A DNA stretch of 64,000 bases from JACCYX01 sp964610045 (GCA_964610045.1 CAZSUN010000009.1:1-64000); one strand, 5' to 3'; shown: positions 34,548-43,645, counted from the first letter of the stretch. A program made the numbers and translations. The notes: a model not told the origin generated them from the letters alone.

Positions 34548-34865
34548 CTATTCCGTGTGGAAGACCATGGGCAGCAGGTGGAGCGCTTCCTTGCCCTCGG
34601 GGTCGACCGGGGTGTCGAGATACTCGGTCATCCACGCCTGCCAGCGGTGGTTGGCGTCGCTGTTCGCCATCGCGGCCTGCGCGGCGTCGAAGTCGTCGCA
34701 TTCCAGGTAGGCGAAGAGTTCCGGCCCGTCCGCGAAGATCGAGTAGTTGCGGTACCCGGCGGCGCGAAGGTCGGCGAGCAGTTCCGGCCAGACGCGACCG
34801 TGGATCTCGATGTACTCGCCGAGCTTGTCGGGCTTGACGCGAAGCCGGAAGGCGATTCGCTGCAT
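34548..34865 (-). CDS. L-rhamnose mutarotase-like protein (DUF718/RhaM)
   Basis: Small enzyme of 105 residues matching RhaM (YiiL), which interconverts alpha and beta anomers of L-rhamnose. Family features are the RIAFRLRVKPDKLGEYIEIH opening with its conserved His, WPELLADLRAAGYRNYSIF and the later HRWQAWM near the end. It probably supplies the correct anomer of a 6-deoxyhexose to downstream enzymes. Together with the L-fuconate dehydratase-like gene at 23703 and the isomerase at 32564, it suggests 6-deoxy-sugar catabolism. The exact sugar is uncertain. Confidence 0.88.
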   Translation of the reverse strand: MQRIAFRLRVKPDKLGEYIEIHGRVWPELLADLRAAGYRNYSIFADGPELFAYLECDDFDAAQAAMANSDANHRWQAWMTEYLDTPVDPEGKEALHLLPMVFHTE

Positions 34866-34897
34866 CGGTATAACCTCGCGGTTCCCTCATCGGGCGA

Positions 34898-35076
34898 CCA
34901 GATCCTTCGCTCCGCTCAGGACAGGCTCGGGTCGCTCCCTACGGAGAGGCGGATCGCTCTTCGATGCGGGCATCATAGCGAGATTGGTGAACTTGGGAAG
35001 GGGCACAGTGGTGTGTGACGCACGGAAAGCATGTGCTTCGCACAGGGATATCTCGACTTGGCTCGACATGACGATT
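34898..35076. repeat. Two extragenic repeat copies upstream of dnaA end
   Basis: The 213-base spacer 34866-35078 holds no gene. It carries ATCCTTCGCTCCGCTCAGGA continuing to CAGGCTCGG at 34902-34931 and the GCACAGGGATATCTCGAC / CTCGACATGACG element at 35031-35076, related to 32473-32543. Confidence 0.5.
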
Positions 35077-35078
35077 CG

Positions 35079-36494
35079 TCAGGCGCGGGAGCCGGTGAGG
35101 AGGGATTCGCGAATTGCCATCACCTGAGCCCGGAGCTGGACATCGCGCTCGAGTTCCTGCTCGATCTTCTCGATGCCGTGGAGCACGGTGGTGTGGTCGC
35201 GGTTGCCGAGGCTGCGGCCGATATCGACCAGCGAGGCGTCGGATTCCGCCCGCAGGATGTACATCGCGACGTGGCGGGGGAGGACGATCTCGCGTTTGCG
35301 TTGGCGGCCCCTGAGGTCCTGCTCGCTGACCTTGTAGTAGCGGGTGACGGCTTCGATCACGTCGGTCGCCGTGGCCCGGGAACGACGGGCGGAGATAGAG
35401 GAGTCGGTCAGGGCTTCCATCGCCAGGGCGAGCGTGAGCGGCTTCTGGTAGAGCTGCGCCAGCATCAGGATCTTGTTGAGCGCTCCCTCGAGTTCCCGGA
35501 TGTTCGTTTGGTCCTTGTGGGCGATGTATTCGGTGACATCGTTCGGGAGGCGAATACCGGTTTCCTCGGCTTTTTGACGGAGGATGGCAATCCGCATCTC
35601 GTAGTCCGGCGACTGGACGTCGGCGATGAGGCCGCCCTCGAAGCGGGAACGCATGCGGTCTTCCAGTGCCGAGATCGCGCGCGGCGGCTTGTCGCTGGAG
35701 ATGATGATCTGCTTGCCGTTCTGGTAGAGGGTGTTGAACGTGTGGAAGAACTCTTCCTGCGTGCTCTCCTTGCCTGCGATGAACTGGATGTCGTCGATCA
35801 TCAGGATGTCGACGGCCCGATAGCGGGCGCGGAAATCGTCCATCCGGCTCGACCGGATGTCGTTGATGACATCGTTGGTGAAGGTCTCCGATGTGACGTA
35901 CCGGATCGTGAGGTTGGAGTCCAGTTCGAGCGCACGGTGCCCGATCGCGTGCATGAGGTGCGTTTTCCCGAGACCGACGCCGCCGTGGACGAAGAGCGGG
36001 TTGAACTTCCCCCCCGGGAGATCGGCGACGGCCAGCGCAGCGGCGTGCGCGAGCCGGTTCGAACTGCCGACCACGTACGAATCGAAGGTGAGACGAGGAT
36101 TGAGACCGTTCTCCGGTTGAGGGGCGAGTTCGAGTTGCCGGCTGCGGACGAGTCCCTCGGGTGCGGGCTCGTTGGCGCGCATGGCCTGTGGACGACGCGG
36201 TGAGGGACGACCCGGCGGTGGCGCGACCGGTTCCGGAGCGCCGTCTTCCCGGCTGGCCACGGCAAATGTCGCGCGGATCGGGCGGCCGACGATGTTGGCG
36301 AGGGCCCGCTCGATCTGGCTGGCATAGCGGTCCTCAAGCGTGGATGCGGCGTACGAGTGGGGCGCCATGATGACCGCGATGTCATCCTCGACGCCGGCGA
36401 GGCTGGTCTGGCGGAACCAGTTGGCGAAAGCGCCACGGGAGATACGCGACTCAAGGTCGGTGAGCACCGCTTGCCAGAGCTGGCGCGCATTCAT
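35079..36494 (-). CDS. dnaA: Chromosomal replication initiator protein DnaA
   Basis: Replication initiator of 471 residues that binds DnaA boxes at oriC and melts the origin. Domain I (LWQAVLTDLESRISRGAFAN) is followed by a Pro/Arg-rich linker. The AAA+ core has Walker A GGVGLGKTH (171-179), Walker B LMIDDIQFI, and sensor motifs. Domain IV ends with the DnaA signature (RDHTTVLHGIEKIE). The ATG at 36494 gives MNARQLWQ; a GTG at 36503 with a better-placed GGGAGG is possible. dnaN and recF are not next to it, and no TTATCCACA box is seen in the adjacent spacer, so oriC is probably not here. Confidence 0.96.
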   Translation of the reverse strand: MNARQLWQAVLTDLESRISRGAFANWFRQTSLAGVEDDIAVIMAPHSYAASTLEDRYASQIERALANIVGRPIRATFAVASREDGAPEPVAPPPGRPSPRRPQAMRANEPAPEGLVRSRQLELAPQPENGLNPRLTFDSYVVGSSNRLAHAAALAVADLPGGKFNPLFVHGGVGLGKTHLMHAIGHRALELDSNLTIRYVTSETFTNDVINDIRSSRMDDFRARYRAVDILMIDDIQFIAGKESTQEEFFHTFNTLYQNGKQIIISSDKPPRAISALEDRMRSRFEGGLIADVQSPDYEMRIAILRQKAEETGIRLPNDVTEYIAHKDQTNIRELEGALNKILMLAQLYQKPLTLALAMEALTDSSISARRSRATATDVIEAVTRYYKVSEQDLRGRQRKREIVLPRHVAMYILRAESDASLVDIGRSLGNRDHTTVLHGIEKIEQELERDVQLRAQVMAIRESLLTGSRA

Positions 36495-36742
36495 GGTCTC
36501 CACGACGACCCTGCCTCCCAGAGAATGACCTTGTACGGAGCTTACAGCCATGATCAGGATGTGCCTCTAGGGTACCACTGGCACGACAGGCTCCCCGCCG
36601 TAGTTCCAGTAACGATATGTCAGTATAGTACGTACACTCTGTCGTGGTAAACTGGCGTGTTTCCCTGTCGGGGAATGTGCCGGGGTATCGTCAAGCATTC
36701 CAATGGAACCGGCGCACGATTCCAGACACGCGAGTCACGATC

Positions 36743-37948
36743 ATGGCTGTCGCCGCTCCCATCTGCTCCCTCGCAATCCATGAAACGATGCCGGGTGACG
36801 TCGAAGCTGCCCGGACGATTCTGGCCGATGGCCGGATCGGGCCGCGCGACGGCGATGGCCGGACCGCCGTCGTCGCCATGAGCGGTGGGGTCGACAGCGC
36901 CGTTACGGCACTGATCATGCGGGAGCGCGGGTACCGGGTGGTGGGGATGAACCTGCGGCTGTTCTCCCCCCACGACGAAGATCACCGGGCCAATCCCTGC
37001 TGCGGGATTCCGGCCATCGAGGATGCGCGGGCAACCTGCGCCCAGATCGGGATTCCCTTCTATGCGATCAACATGGAAGTCGAGTTTGGCGACGCGGTCA
37101 TCGACCGGTTCGTTGACGAGTATGCCGCTGGCCGCACTCCCAATCCGTGCCTGGAGTGCAACCGGCATGTGAAGTTCCGGCACCTGCTTCAGCGGGCCCG
37201 ACAGCTGGGGGCAGATACGCTGGTGACGGGGCATTACGTTCGGATCGAGCGGCAGCCGGATGGATCGGCGCGCCTGTTCCGGGCCCTGGACGACCGTAAG
37301 GACCAGAGCTACGTGCTCTACACCCTGTCGCAGGAACACCTGCGATACCTGCAATTCCCGCTCGGCAATCTGACGAAGCCGGAAGTGCGGACACTGGCCC
37401 GCGGGTTTGGCCTGCCGGTGGCGGACAAGGCCGAGAGCCAGGAAATATGCTTCGTCGGGAACCGGTCCTACGCGGATTTCGTGGCGGAACGCCGGCCGGA
37501 CGTGACCGCGCCAGGCGACATTGTCACCGAATCGGGCGAGGTGATCGGGCAGCACCGGGGCCTCGTGCACCACACGGTCGGGCAACGGCGGGGTATCGGC
37601 GTCGCGGCTCCGAAGCCGTACTTCGTCCTGCGGCTGGATACGTCCGGGAACAAGCTGGTGGTCGGCGACAAGGACCAGGCGCAAGCCAGTGCTGTCACGG
37701 CGTCGGATGTCTCGTTCACCTCTGGCGTGTGGCCCAGTGAACCGTTCCGCTGCGCGGCGGTCGTCCGCTACCGGGGTGCGCCTGCGGACGCTGTGGTGAC
37801 GCCACTGCCAGATCAGGAGAAGGCGGCTCGGGTCGTGTTCGCGCATGGCCAGGGGCCAATCGCGTCGCCTGGGCAGGCGATCGTGTTCTACCGGGGCGAC
37901 GAGGTGTTGGGGGGCGGGACAATCGACGTGGTTACCCGCGGGCGATGA
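36743..37948 (+). CDS. mnmA: tRNA-specific 2-thiouridylase MnmA
   Basis: Makes 2-thiouridine at wobble position 34 of Lys, Glu and Gln tRNAs. The PP-loop SGGVDSAV lies near residue 47. Catalytic cysteines are visible in PCLECNRHVKF and ESQEICFVGN, with the tRNA-binding DRKDQSYVLYTLSQEHL between them and the C-terminal beta-barrel (VGDKDQAQA) following. It has 401 residues from the ATG at 36743. An upstream GTG (36644) and a later ATG (36788) are alternatives, and none has a strong ribosome site. The gene is divergent from dnaA; TATAGT at 36624-36629 could be its -10 box. Confidence 0.94.
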   Translation: MAVAAPICSLAIHETMPGDVEAARTILADGRIGPRDGDGRTAVVAMSGGVDSAVTALIMRERGYRVVGMNLRLFSPHDEDHRANPCCGIPAIEDARATCAQIGIPFYAINMEVEFGDAVIDRFVDEYAAGRTPNPCLECNRHVKFRHLLQRARQLGADTLVTGHYVRIERQPDGSARLFRALDDRKDQSYVLYTLSQEHLRYLQFPLGNLTKPEVRTLARGFGLPVADKAESQEICFVGNRSYADFVAERRPDVTAPGDIVTESGEVIGQHRGLVHHTVGQRRGIGVAAPKPYFVLRLDTSGNKLVVGDKDQAQASAVTASDVSFTSGVWPSEPFRCAAVVRYRGAPADAVVTPLPDQEKAARVVFAHGQGPIASPGQAIVFYRGDEVLGGGTIDVVTRGR

Positions 37949-38044
37949 TTCCGGGCCATGTGACGCGGACACCGCACCCGATGATGCGCAATACTTGGCG
38001 AGAATCCGAGAGGGTCACGATAGTGGGGTCGGTGGAGGATCTGG

Positions 38045-38470
38045 ATGGATAACGGCGTCAGGAACAAGGGCATCATCGCCGGCATCGCCGTGCTCCTGGT
38101 GTTCGTTCTGATTTGCGTGGGCCTGTACATGCTTGGCGGCGACGACCAGGCGGCCCTCGAACGGCTTCGGGACATCGCGATCATCTTCATCGTCCTGTTG
38201 ATGGCGGTGACGGTCGTCCTGCTGGCGGGTATCACCGTCGCCCTGATCCTGCTCTTCACCGTCCTGAAGGATCGCGCGGTTCCGATCCTCGACGAAACCA
38301 CGGGCACGATTAACCGCATCCGCAACACGACCAACTTCGTGACCGAAGAGGCGGTCAAGCCGCTTGTGACGGTCGCGAGCAAGTACAGCAAGATGCGGGC
38401 AATGTCGCGCGTGGTGACCGGCAAACAGAAAAAGGCGCCAAAGGCTGATGGCCCCGTCGCTCGCCCGTGA
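38045..38470 (+). CDS. Hypothetical membrane protein with two helices
   Basis: Unrecognised protein of 141 residues. Two hydrophobic helices are clear (GIIAGIAVLLVFVLICVGLY and DIAIIFIVLLMAVTVVLL with its extension), followed by an amphipathic, probably helical cytoplasmic part (GTINRIRNTTNFVTEEAVKP) and a basic tail (TGKQKKAPKA). It resembles DUF948-like membrane proteins that often sit next to YtxH genes, and indeed a YtxH-like gene follows 42 bases later. A role in envelope stress or cell-surface organisation is only suggested by that association. Confidence 0.75.
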   Translation: MDNGVRNKGIIAGIAVLLVFVLICVGLYMLGGDDQAALERLRDIAIIFIVLLMAVTVVLLAGITVALILLFTVLKDRAVPILDETTGTINRIRNTTNFVTEEAVKPLVTVASKYSKMRAMSRVVTGKQKKAPKADGPVARP

Positions 38471-38512
38471 ACGGCTGAGTCGTCCCGTCCGGCATGGTGG
38501 AGGCAAGGTGCG

Positions 38513-38800
38513 ATGTTCGATCAGTTTGACCTGAACTTCCTGCGGCAACGTGAAGACGATGCTGCAACGCGCGGTTTTTTCGGCGGCCTGTTCCTGGGCA
38601 TCCTGCTCGGGGTCGTGCTGACGCTGGTGTTTGCGCCCCGGCGCGGTGATGAAACGCGGGCGGCGATGGCAGGCATGGCGGGAGATCTCAAGTCGAGGGC
38701 GAGCGATCTCGTGGGACGGGGCGATGGCTCGCCGGAGACCGGCGACAGCGACGAGGTCGCGATCGAGCGGGAGATCACGGTCCCCGACGCGGAGCCGTAA
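38513..38800 (+). CDS. YtxH-like small membrane protein
   Basis: Protein of 95 residues with one membrane helix near the N-terminus (GFFGGLFLGILLGVVLTLVF) followed directly by the YtxH hallmark APRRGDETR, then an amphipathic helix (AAMAGMAGDLKSRASDLVGR) and an acidic tail. YtxH proteins are linked to general stress in Bacillus, but their function is unknown. The ATG follows GGAGGCAAGGTGCG. It is in an operon-like arrangement with the preceding membrane protein. Confidence 0.8.
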   Translation: MFDQFDLNFLRQREDDAATRGFFGGLFLGILLGVVLTLVFAPRRGDETRAAMAGMAGDLKSRASDLVGRGDGSPETGDSDEVAIEREITVPDAEP

Positions 38801-38828
38801 GGCTTCCTACGCGGATGTGCTTCCGACG

Positions 38829-38880
38829 TGGGGCGGACGCCCCTTCGCCGCGCTCAGGGGTCCGCCCGTACGGAGTGTCC
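38829..38880. repeat. Extragenic repeat (GGGCGGACGCCCC type)
   Basis: GGGCGGACGCCCC and GGGGTCCGCCCGTACGG form an imperfect inverted repeat in the convergent spacer 38801-38998, related to the copy at 22113. No gene is present in this spacer. It could also act as a terminator for the YtxH-like gene. Confidence 0.45.
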
Positions 38881-38998
38881 GCAAGTCAACCAGCCGATCC
38901 GGGCGAGGAATGTCGATCGTGTGCCGGACCGGTCTTTCCAGCGCCTGTTGTGGTATCAGACGCCCTCACGGTTTCGCGTGGACCGTGTCACGCGAGGA

Positions 38999-39412
38999 TC
39001 AATGGAGGTCAGGCCGGCTGTCGTGCGACGGGGGCAGGAGTTGCGCCAACGCTGCTCGTAGTTCGGCGACTTCGCGCTCGAGGCGGGCGACTCGCTCGGC
39101 GAGGGACATCGGTGTTGCCGGAATGGTTTCTTCCGGCCGCCGCAGGGTGAACGCGAACCGGGTCACCATCGTCGCTCCCTCGCCCGACGACCTGACGTCG
39201 AGTTCCGCCACTGCCAGTGAGACGGACGAATCGCCTGGCACCTCGACATCGATCACGGCCTTCCCCAGGATTTCCCGGAGCAACTCCGGGTCACGGGAAC
39301 CGCGGGTGATCGCCACGATCTGGAGGTCGCCGGAGCCTTCGGTCCGCCTCAGCGAGGTGACGCGAACCGGGTAGCCGGCGAGGCGGATGAATTCAATGGG
39401 TTGATCGGACAC
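38999..39412 (-). CDS. Hypothetical protein with C-terminal coiled coil
   Basis: Unrecognised protein of 137 residues. The first 95 residues look like a small alpha/beta domain (IEFIRLAGYPVRVTSLRRTE, VAITRGSRDPELLREILGKA). The C-terminal part is a heptad-like helix (MSLAERVARLEREVAELRAA), suggesting oligomerisation. The GTG at 39412 has GGAG about nine bases upstream; an ATG 33 bases further out is less likely. It is cytoplasmic, with no signal. It stands alone between convergent and divergent neighbours. Confidence 0.65.
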   Translation of the reverse strand: MSDQPIEFIRLAGYPVRVTSLRRTEGSGDLQIVAITRGSRDPELLREILGKAVIDVEVPGDSSVSLAVAELDVRSSGEGATMVTRFAFTLRRPEETIPATPMSLAERVARLEREVAELRAALAQLLPPSHDSRPDLH

Positions 39413-39592
39413 GTTCGGTGACTCCACGGTTGCGAGGCAAGGCACCGCCCCGGATTCACCCGGCGATTGCGCACGGGTGCCTTCTTTGGTCGAACCGGCA
39501 TGACCGGGAGGCTACAATCGGTCACGAATCCGTTGCCGCGGTATTCGCGCCCGGAACCAGTGGCGCGATCAGCGAATGGACACGCACCAACC

Positions 39593-40621
39593 GTGATCGT
39601 CTTCCCCATCGTCTCATCGGTTCTCGCCGCCCTCTGCGCAATCGTGCTCGCACGAGACGCGATCGCCCGGCCACGCCCTGACAAAGTGATCTGGGCATTG
39701 GCGTTCACCATGTTCGCGCTGGCGGCCGGGGCCGATGCAGCGGGTATCGCCTTCGGCTGGACCGAGTGGCTGGCACGACTCTACTACATGACTGGTCCCG
39801 CTTTGGTGGTGGCCTACCTGGCGATCGGACAGCTCTACCTGCTTTCGCCGGACCGGATGCGCCGGATCGGACCGGGACTCACCTTGCTGGTGACGGCGCT
39901 TTGGGTGTCGCTGGTGGCCAGCGCGCCGATCGACCTCAGCCGCCTGGCGGAAGACGGCTGGGAGGCGATCGAGCGTGGCCCGGAACTGGTTGGCACCGCA
40001 ATCATCATCAACATCACTGGCACGCTGATCATCGTCGGCGGCACGGGCTGGTCTGCCTGGCGCTTCTGGCGCCGGCGTACGATGCAGAACCGGATGATCG
40101 GGTGCGCACTGATTTGCGGTGGCACGCTGGCGGTCGCCGCCGGTGGCAGCCTGACCCGTCTCGGTCACTACGAATACCTCTACATCGCGATGTCGTTCGG
40201 AATTGCCCTGATCTTCCTTGGTGTCCTCGTAGCGCGGACGCCGGACGGCGCCACCCTGGCGAAGCCGGTTTCGCGTCCGGCAAAACAGGCTCCGCAGGTT
40301 GCAACGGGAGCGTTGCAGTACATCGAGTCGATGCTACTGGAGCGATCCGACGAGGAAATCGACGCGATGTGCGCCGGTTGGAGCGTCCCTCGCGAGGACG
40401 GCGAGTCGCTCTCGCGGACCGATGCCCGGCGCGCCTGGCGTCTCAGGTCGCAATTGACGCCGGAGGCCACGGCCGCGTTCGACCGGCAGGCGATTCCCGC
40501 CCGTCGACAACTCACGGTGCTGTACCACGAGGTTATTGCCTGGGAGCGGCCGGGACGCGAGGAAATCGCAGAGATCGTTGCCCCGGATCCTGGGGCGAGA
40601 CGGGCGCAGGGACAGGCGTAA
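39593..40621 (+). CDS. Hypothetical multi-pass membrane protein
   Basis: Unrecognised protein, 342 residues from the GTG at 39593. About seven hydrophobic segments fill the first 230 residues (FPIVSSVLAALCAIVLARDA, VIWALAFTMFALAAGADAAG, YYMTGPALVVAYLAIGQLYL and others). A cytoplasmic tail of about 110 residues follows, rich in charged helices and containing YHEVIAWERPGREEIAEIV. The frame stays open upstream to an ATG at 39467, but those 42 residues are not membrane-like and have no support. The start is therefore uncertain. It could be a 7TM-type sensor or transport accessory. Confidence 0.6.
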   Translation: MIVFPIVSSVLAALCAIVLARDAIARPRPDKVIWALAFTMFALAAGADAAGIAFGWTEWLARLYYMTGPALVVAYLAIGQLYLLSPDRMRRIGPGLTLLVTALWVSLVASAPIDLSRLAEDGWEAIERGPELVGTAIIINITGTLIIVGGTGWSAWRFWRRRTMQNRMIGCALICGGTLAVAAGGSLTRLGHYEYLYIAMSFGIALIFLGVLVARTPDGATLAKPVSRPAKQAPQVATGALQYIESMLLERSDEEIDAMCAGWSVPREDGESLSRTDARRAWRLRSQLTPEATAAFDRQAIPARRQLTVLYHEVIAWERPGREEIAEIVAPDPGARRAQGQA

Positions 40622-40684
40622 CGCCGCGTTCCGGGCTTTGCCACAGGTGCGCCGGACCGGGTAAACTGGGAAGAATCGATCCGT

Positions 40685-40757
40685 TTCCGGTTGGGCGCAA
40701 CCGGAACGCACTCGTCGTGGATAGCGGGGAGGGACTGCCAGTCGCAGCCCCTTTTTT
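40685..40757 (+). promoter_or_regulatory. Two hairpins with T-run upstream of the mrp operon
   Basis: TTCCGGTTG-GGCG-CAACCGGAA (40685-40706) is a perfect 9-bp stem. It is followed by GGGACTGC...GCAGCCCC (40731-40751, 7 of 8 pairs) and TTTTTT, a good rho-independent terminator 88 bases before mrpA. It either ends the preceding gene or acts as an attenuator in an mrp leader. I do not recognise a known riboswitch in it. Confidence 0.6.
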
Positions 40758-40844
40758 GTTGCATCCTCCGGTCGAGCGACAACCATGACGCGCGCAGGAT
40801 GAAGCCGCTGGCGACAGCGGGTCGACACCGCAAGCGAGGCCGCG

Positions 40845-43172
40845 ATGCCAGGAATCGACAGCGAACCGAATATGGCGCTGCTCCTTCTGGTCACCGCGTT
40901 CGCTGCCCCGATCCTGACCGTACTGCTCGGCAACATCCGGGCCCGGTTGACGGCCCCGGTCGCGATCCTGACGACCGCTGCCTGTTTCGCCGTTGCCATG
41001 ACGGCATGCTTCCGCGAGCAGGATGGCATCGATGTCGCGTGGGTGCCGACGCTGGGCGTCCGCCTGACTCTCGAGCTGGATGGGCTCGCCCGGATGTATG
41101 CGTTGCTCGCTACCGGGATCGGCCTGGCGGTGGTGATCTACGCCAGTTCGTACCTGCCGGAGCACCTGCACCACCAGCATCGTTCGAATCGTGAGTTGCC
41201 GCGCTTCTTCGCGTTCCTGTTGCTGTTCATGGCGGCGATGGTCGGACTCGTGATGGCTCAGGACGCGATTCTGATGTTCGTCTTCTGGGACCTGACCGCC
41301 ATTGCCTCGTTCTACCTGATCGGATACGACCGCGAATCGGACGACTCACGCAATTCGGCGATGATGGCGCTGCTGGTGACCGGCATCAGTGCAATCTTCG
41401 TCCTGATCGGCATCCTGATCCTCCAGTCCGAATTGGGCACATTCTCCATACCGGAGATGCTTGCCGCGAAACCCGATGGCGCTCTCGCCGGGTTGGCCCT
41501 GACGATGATCGTGGCGGGCGCCCTGGCCAAGAGCGCGCAGGTGCCGCTGCATTTCTGGCTGCCGCGGGCGATGGCGGCCCCGACTCCCGTTTCGGCCTAC
41601 CTGCACTCCGCGGCCATGGTGGCGGCAGGGGTGTTCCTGGTTGGCCGGTTCTATCCCCTGATCGACGACTACCCGCGGCTCCTCGACGGCATCTGGATCG
41701 TTGGGCTGGTCTCGATGGCTGTTGGCGGCATCATCGCGCTGACGCGGGACAACCTGAAACAGATCCTGGCGTATTCGACGATCTCCCAGTACGGCTATGT
41801 GGTCTTCATGTTCGGGTTGGGAAGTGAAAAGGGCGTAGCCGGGGCGACCTTCTACGTGCTCGCCCATGCCCTGGTGAAATCGGCGCTGTTCCTGACCGCC
41901 GGTGCGGTGACTGAGGCGACCGGATCGAAGCTCATGTCGAAAACTGGCGGCCTGGCACGACGAACGCCGCTGCTCGCAGCCGGAAGCGGAATGGCCGCGG
42001 CCGGGCTGATCGCGTTACCGCTTACCATTGGGTTCTTCAAGGACGAACTCTTCTTCGCCGCCGCCCACGATGCCTCCCGGATGCGGGCAGCGCTGGCGGT
42101 CGCGGGCGCCGCCCTCACCTTTGCCTACATCGGCCGGTTCTGGATCCGGATTTTCCTGGGCATGCCGAAGGGAGAGACCCGTCCGGTCTCGCGCATCCTG
42201 ACCTGGCCGATCGTGGTCCTCGGCGGATTGACGGTGCTGTTTGGAATCTGGACGGCGCCGGTGGTAGCGGTCGCCGAGGAGGCAGCGTCCGTGTCGGCCG
42301 GGCACGATGTCCACATCCACATCGCCTATCATCTGGACACCCGCCCGGAAAACCTGATGGCGATCGCGACGTGGGTCGTTGGCGCGTTGCTGATCGCCGG
42401 AGAGCGCTCCTGGAAGCGGGGCGCCAGGGGAATCGCCGCCCTCGGCGAGCGGTTCGGGCCGGAACGCGCCTACTTTGCCACTCTCGTGATGCTGGAGGAC
42501 CTTTCTGACGGCATCCACCGCATCGAGGTACGCGATCTCCGGAGCCGGGTAGCGACCATTCTCGCCCCGATGGGTGCCCTGGTTGGGCTCGCCCTGTGGG
42601 TGACTCCAAACAGCGATTCGTTCAGCATCGGCAACTGGAGTCGTAGCGACCTGCCGATCACGACCATGCTGATCGCCACTGCCTTTGCGGCCATTGCAGT
42701 CACGGTCCCGCGCGATCACTTGCGGGTGGTGATCACCATGGCCTGCGTCGGCTTTAGCCTGTCGGTCATCTATTCGCTGATGGGTGCGCCCGATGTCGCG
42801 CTCGTGGCGGTCCTGGTGGAAACAGTCCTCGGCGTGTTCTTCATCGCCATGCTCCGGCTGATGCCGCGTAGCATCCTCCGGTACGAAACACAGGATGATC
42901 CTGGTGGATTCGTGACCCGCCGCGACGTCGTGCTGGCGGCCTTCGTCGGACTGATGGCGTTCTTCGTGGTTTGGGGCGTTCTCTCGCAAACCTCCCCCTC
43001 ATCGGAGGTCATCGACATCTACATCGAGCAGACCCCGCTGGCGCACGGCAAGGATGTGGTGACGGTGATCCTCGCCGATTTCCGGGGGTTTGACACGCTC
43101 GGTGAGACCACGGTGATCCTGCTCGGCATGCTGGGTGTGATGAGCCTGATCCGGCGGGGGAGGTTGCGATGA
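40845..43172 (+). CDS. mrpA: Na+/H+ antiporter subunit A (MrpA/MnhA)
   Basis: Largest subunit (775 residues) of the Mrp-type cation/proton antiporter, homologous to complex I NuoL. The proton_antipo core is visible from DAILMFVFWDLTAIASFYLI through AKSAQVPLHFWLPRAMAAPTPVSAYLHSA to KQILAYSTISQYGYV. The C-terminal third carries the MrpA-specific DUF4040/MbhE-like part (MGAPDVALVAVLVETVLGVF). The product is an integral membrane protein with many helices. Its last four bases overlap mrpB. The complex exports Na+ and supports pH homeostasis and osmotic tolerance. Confidence 0.95.
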   Translation: MPGIDSEPNMALLLLVTAFAAPILTVLLGNIRARLTAPVAILTTAACFAVAMTACFREQDGIDVAWVPTLGVRLTLELDGLARMYALLATGIGLAVVIYASSYLPEHLHHQHRSNRELPRFFAFLLLFMAAMVGLVMAQDAILMFVFWDLTAIASFYLIGYDRESDDSRNSAMMALLVTGISAIFVLIGILILQSELGTFSIPEMLAAKPDGALAGLALTMIVAGALAKSAQVPLHFWLPRAMAAPTPVSAYLHSAAMVAAGVFLVGRFYPLIDDYPRLLDGIWIVGLVSMAVGGIIALTRDNLKQILAYSTISQYGYVVFMFGLGSEKGVAGATFYVLAHALVKSALFLTAGAVTEATGSKLMSKTGGLARRTPLLAAGSGMAAAGLIALPLTIGFFKDELFFAAAHDASRMRAALAVAGAALTFAYIGRFWIRIFLGMPKGETRPVSRILTWPIVVLGGLTVLFGIWTAPVVAVAEEAASVSAGHDVHIHIAYHLDTRPENLMAIATWVVGALLIAGERSWKRGARGIAALGERFGPERAYFATLVMLEDLSDGIHRIEVRDLRSRVATILAPMGALVGLALWVTPNSDSFSIGNWSRSDLPITTMLIATAFAAIAVTVPRDHLRVVITMACVGFSLSVIYSLMGAPDVALVAVLVETVLGVFFIAMLRLMPRSILRYETQDDPGGFVTRRDVVLAAFVGLMAFFVVWGVLSQTSPSSEVIDIYIEQTPLAHGKDVVTVILADFRGFDTLGETTVILLGMLGVMSLIRRGRLR

Positions 43173-43645
43173 CGCTGCTTACCCGATTCGTCGCCCGGTT
43201 GGTGTTCCTGCCGATCGTAATGGTGGCCATGGGCATCCTCGTCAAGGGCTACGTCGATATCGGCGATGGCTTCTCAGCCGGGGTGCTGGTCTCTCTCGCG
43301 TTCATCCTTCAGGCGGTCGCCTTCGGTCCTGGCGAATTCGACCGGTTGCCCATTGCCCGGTTTGCCTCGCTCGGCGCGTTCGCCGGGCTTTTCCTGGCCC
43401 TGAGTGTTGCTTTTGTCCCAGTCCTGTTCGGTAACCCGATCCTTCGGCATTGGCCGGCCGCTGGTGACACGGTCGTCCATTTCGGCATGGTCGAGGTGTT
43501 CACACCGTTGGTGTTCGATCTCGGCGTCTTCCTGATTGTGGTTGGATTCTGCCTTGGGTCGCTCGGTGCGGTCGGACGGGAAATTGCCCGTCACGAACGG
43601 CAGGAGCGATACAGCCAGCCGGAGCCGCCGGAGCACGTGCCATGA
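43169..43645 (+). CDS. mrpB: Na+/H+ antiporter subunit B (MrpB/MnhB)
   Basis: Membrane subunit of 158 residues with the MnhB domain (GYVDIGDGFSAGVLVSLAFI is the family signature) and about four helices. It starts inside the mrpA stop (ATGA) and ends overlapping mrpC by four bases, so translation is coupled. The C-terminal tail is charged (REIARHERQERYSQPEPP). It assembles with the other Mrp subunits in the cytoplasmic membrane. Confidence 0.93.
   Translation: MTLLTRFVARLVFLPIVMVAMGILVKGYVDIGDGFSAGVLVSLAFILQAVAFGPGEFDRLPIARFASLGAFAGLFLALSVAFVPVLFGNPILRHWPAAGDTVVHFGMVEVFTPLVFDLGVFLIVVGFCLGSLGAVGREIARHERQERYSQPEPPEHVP

Noticed and set aside
36495..36743. Origin of replication next to dnaA
   Set aside because: No cluster of TTATCCACA-like boxes and no AT-rich unwinding element was seen in the spacer.
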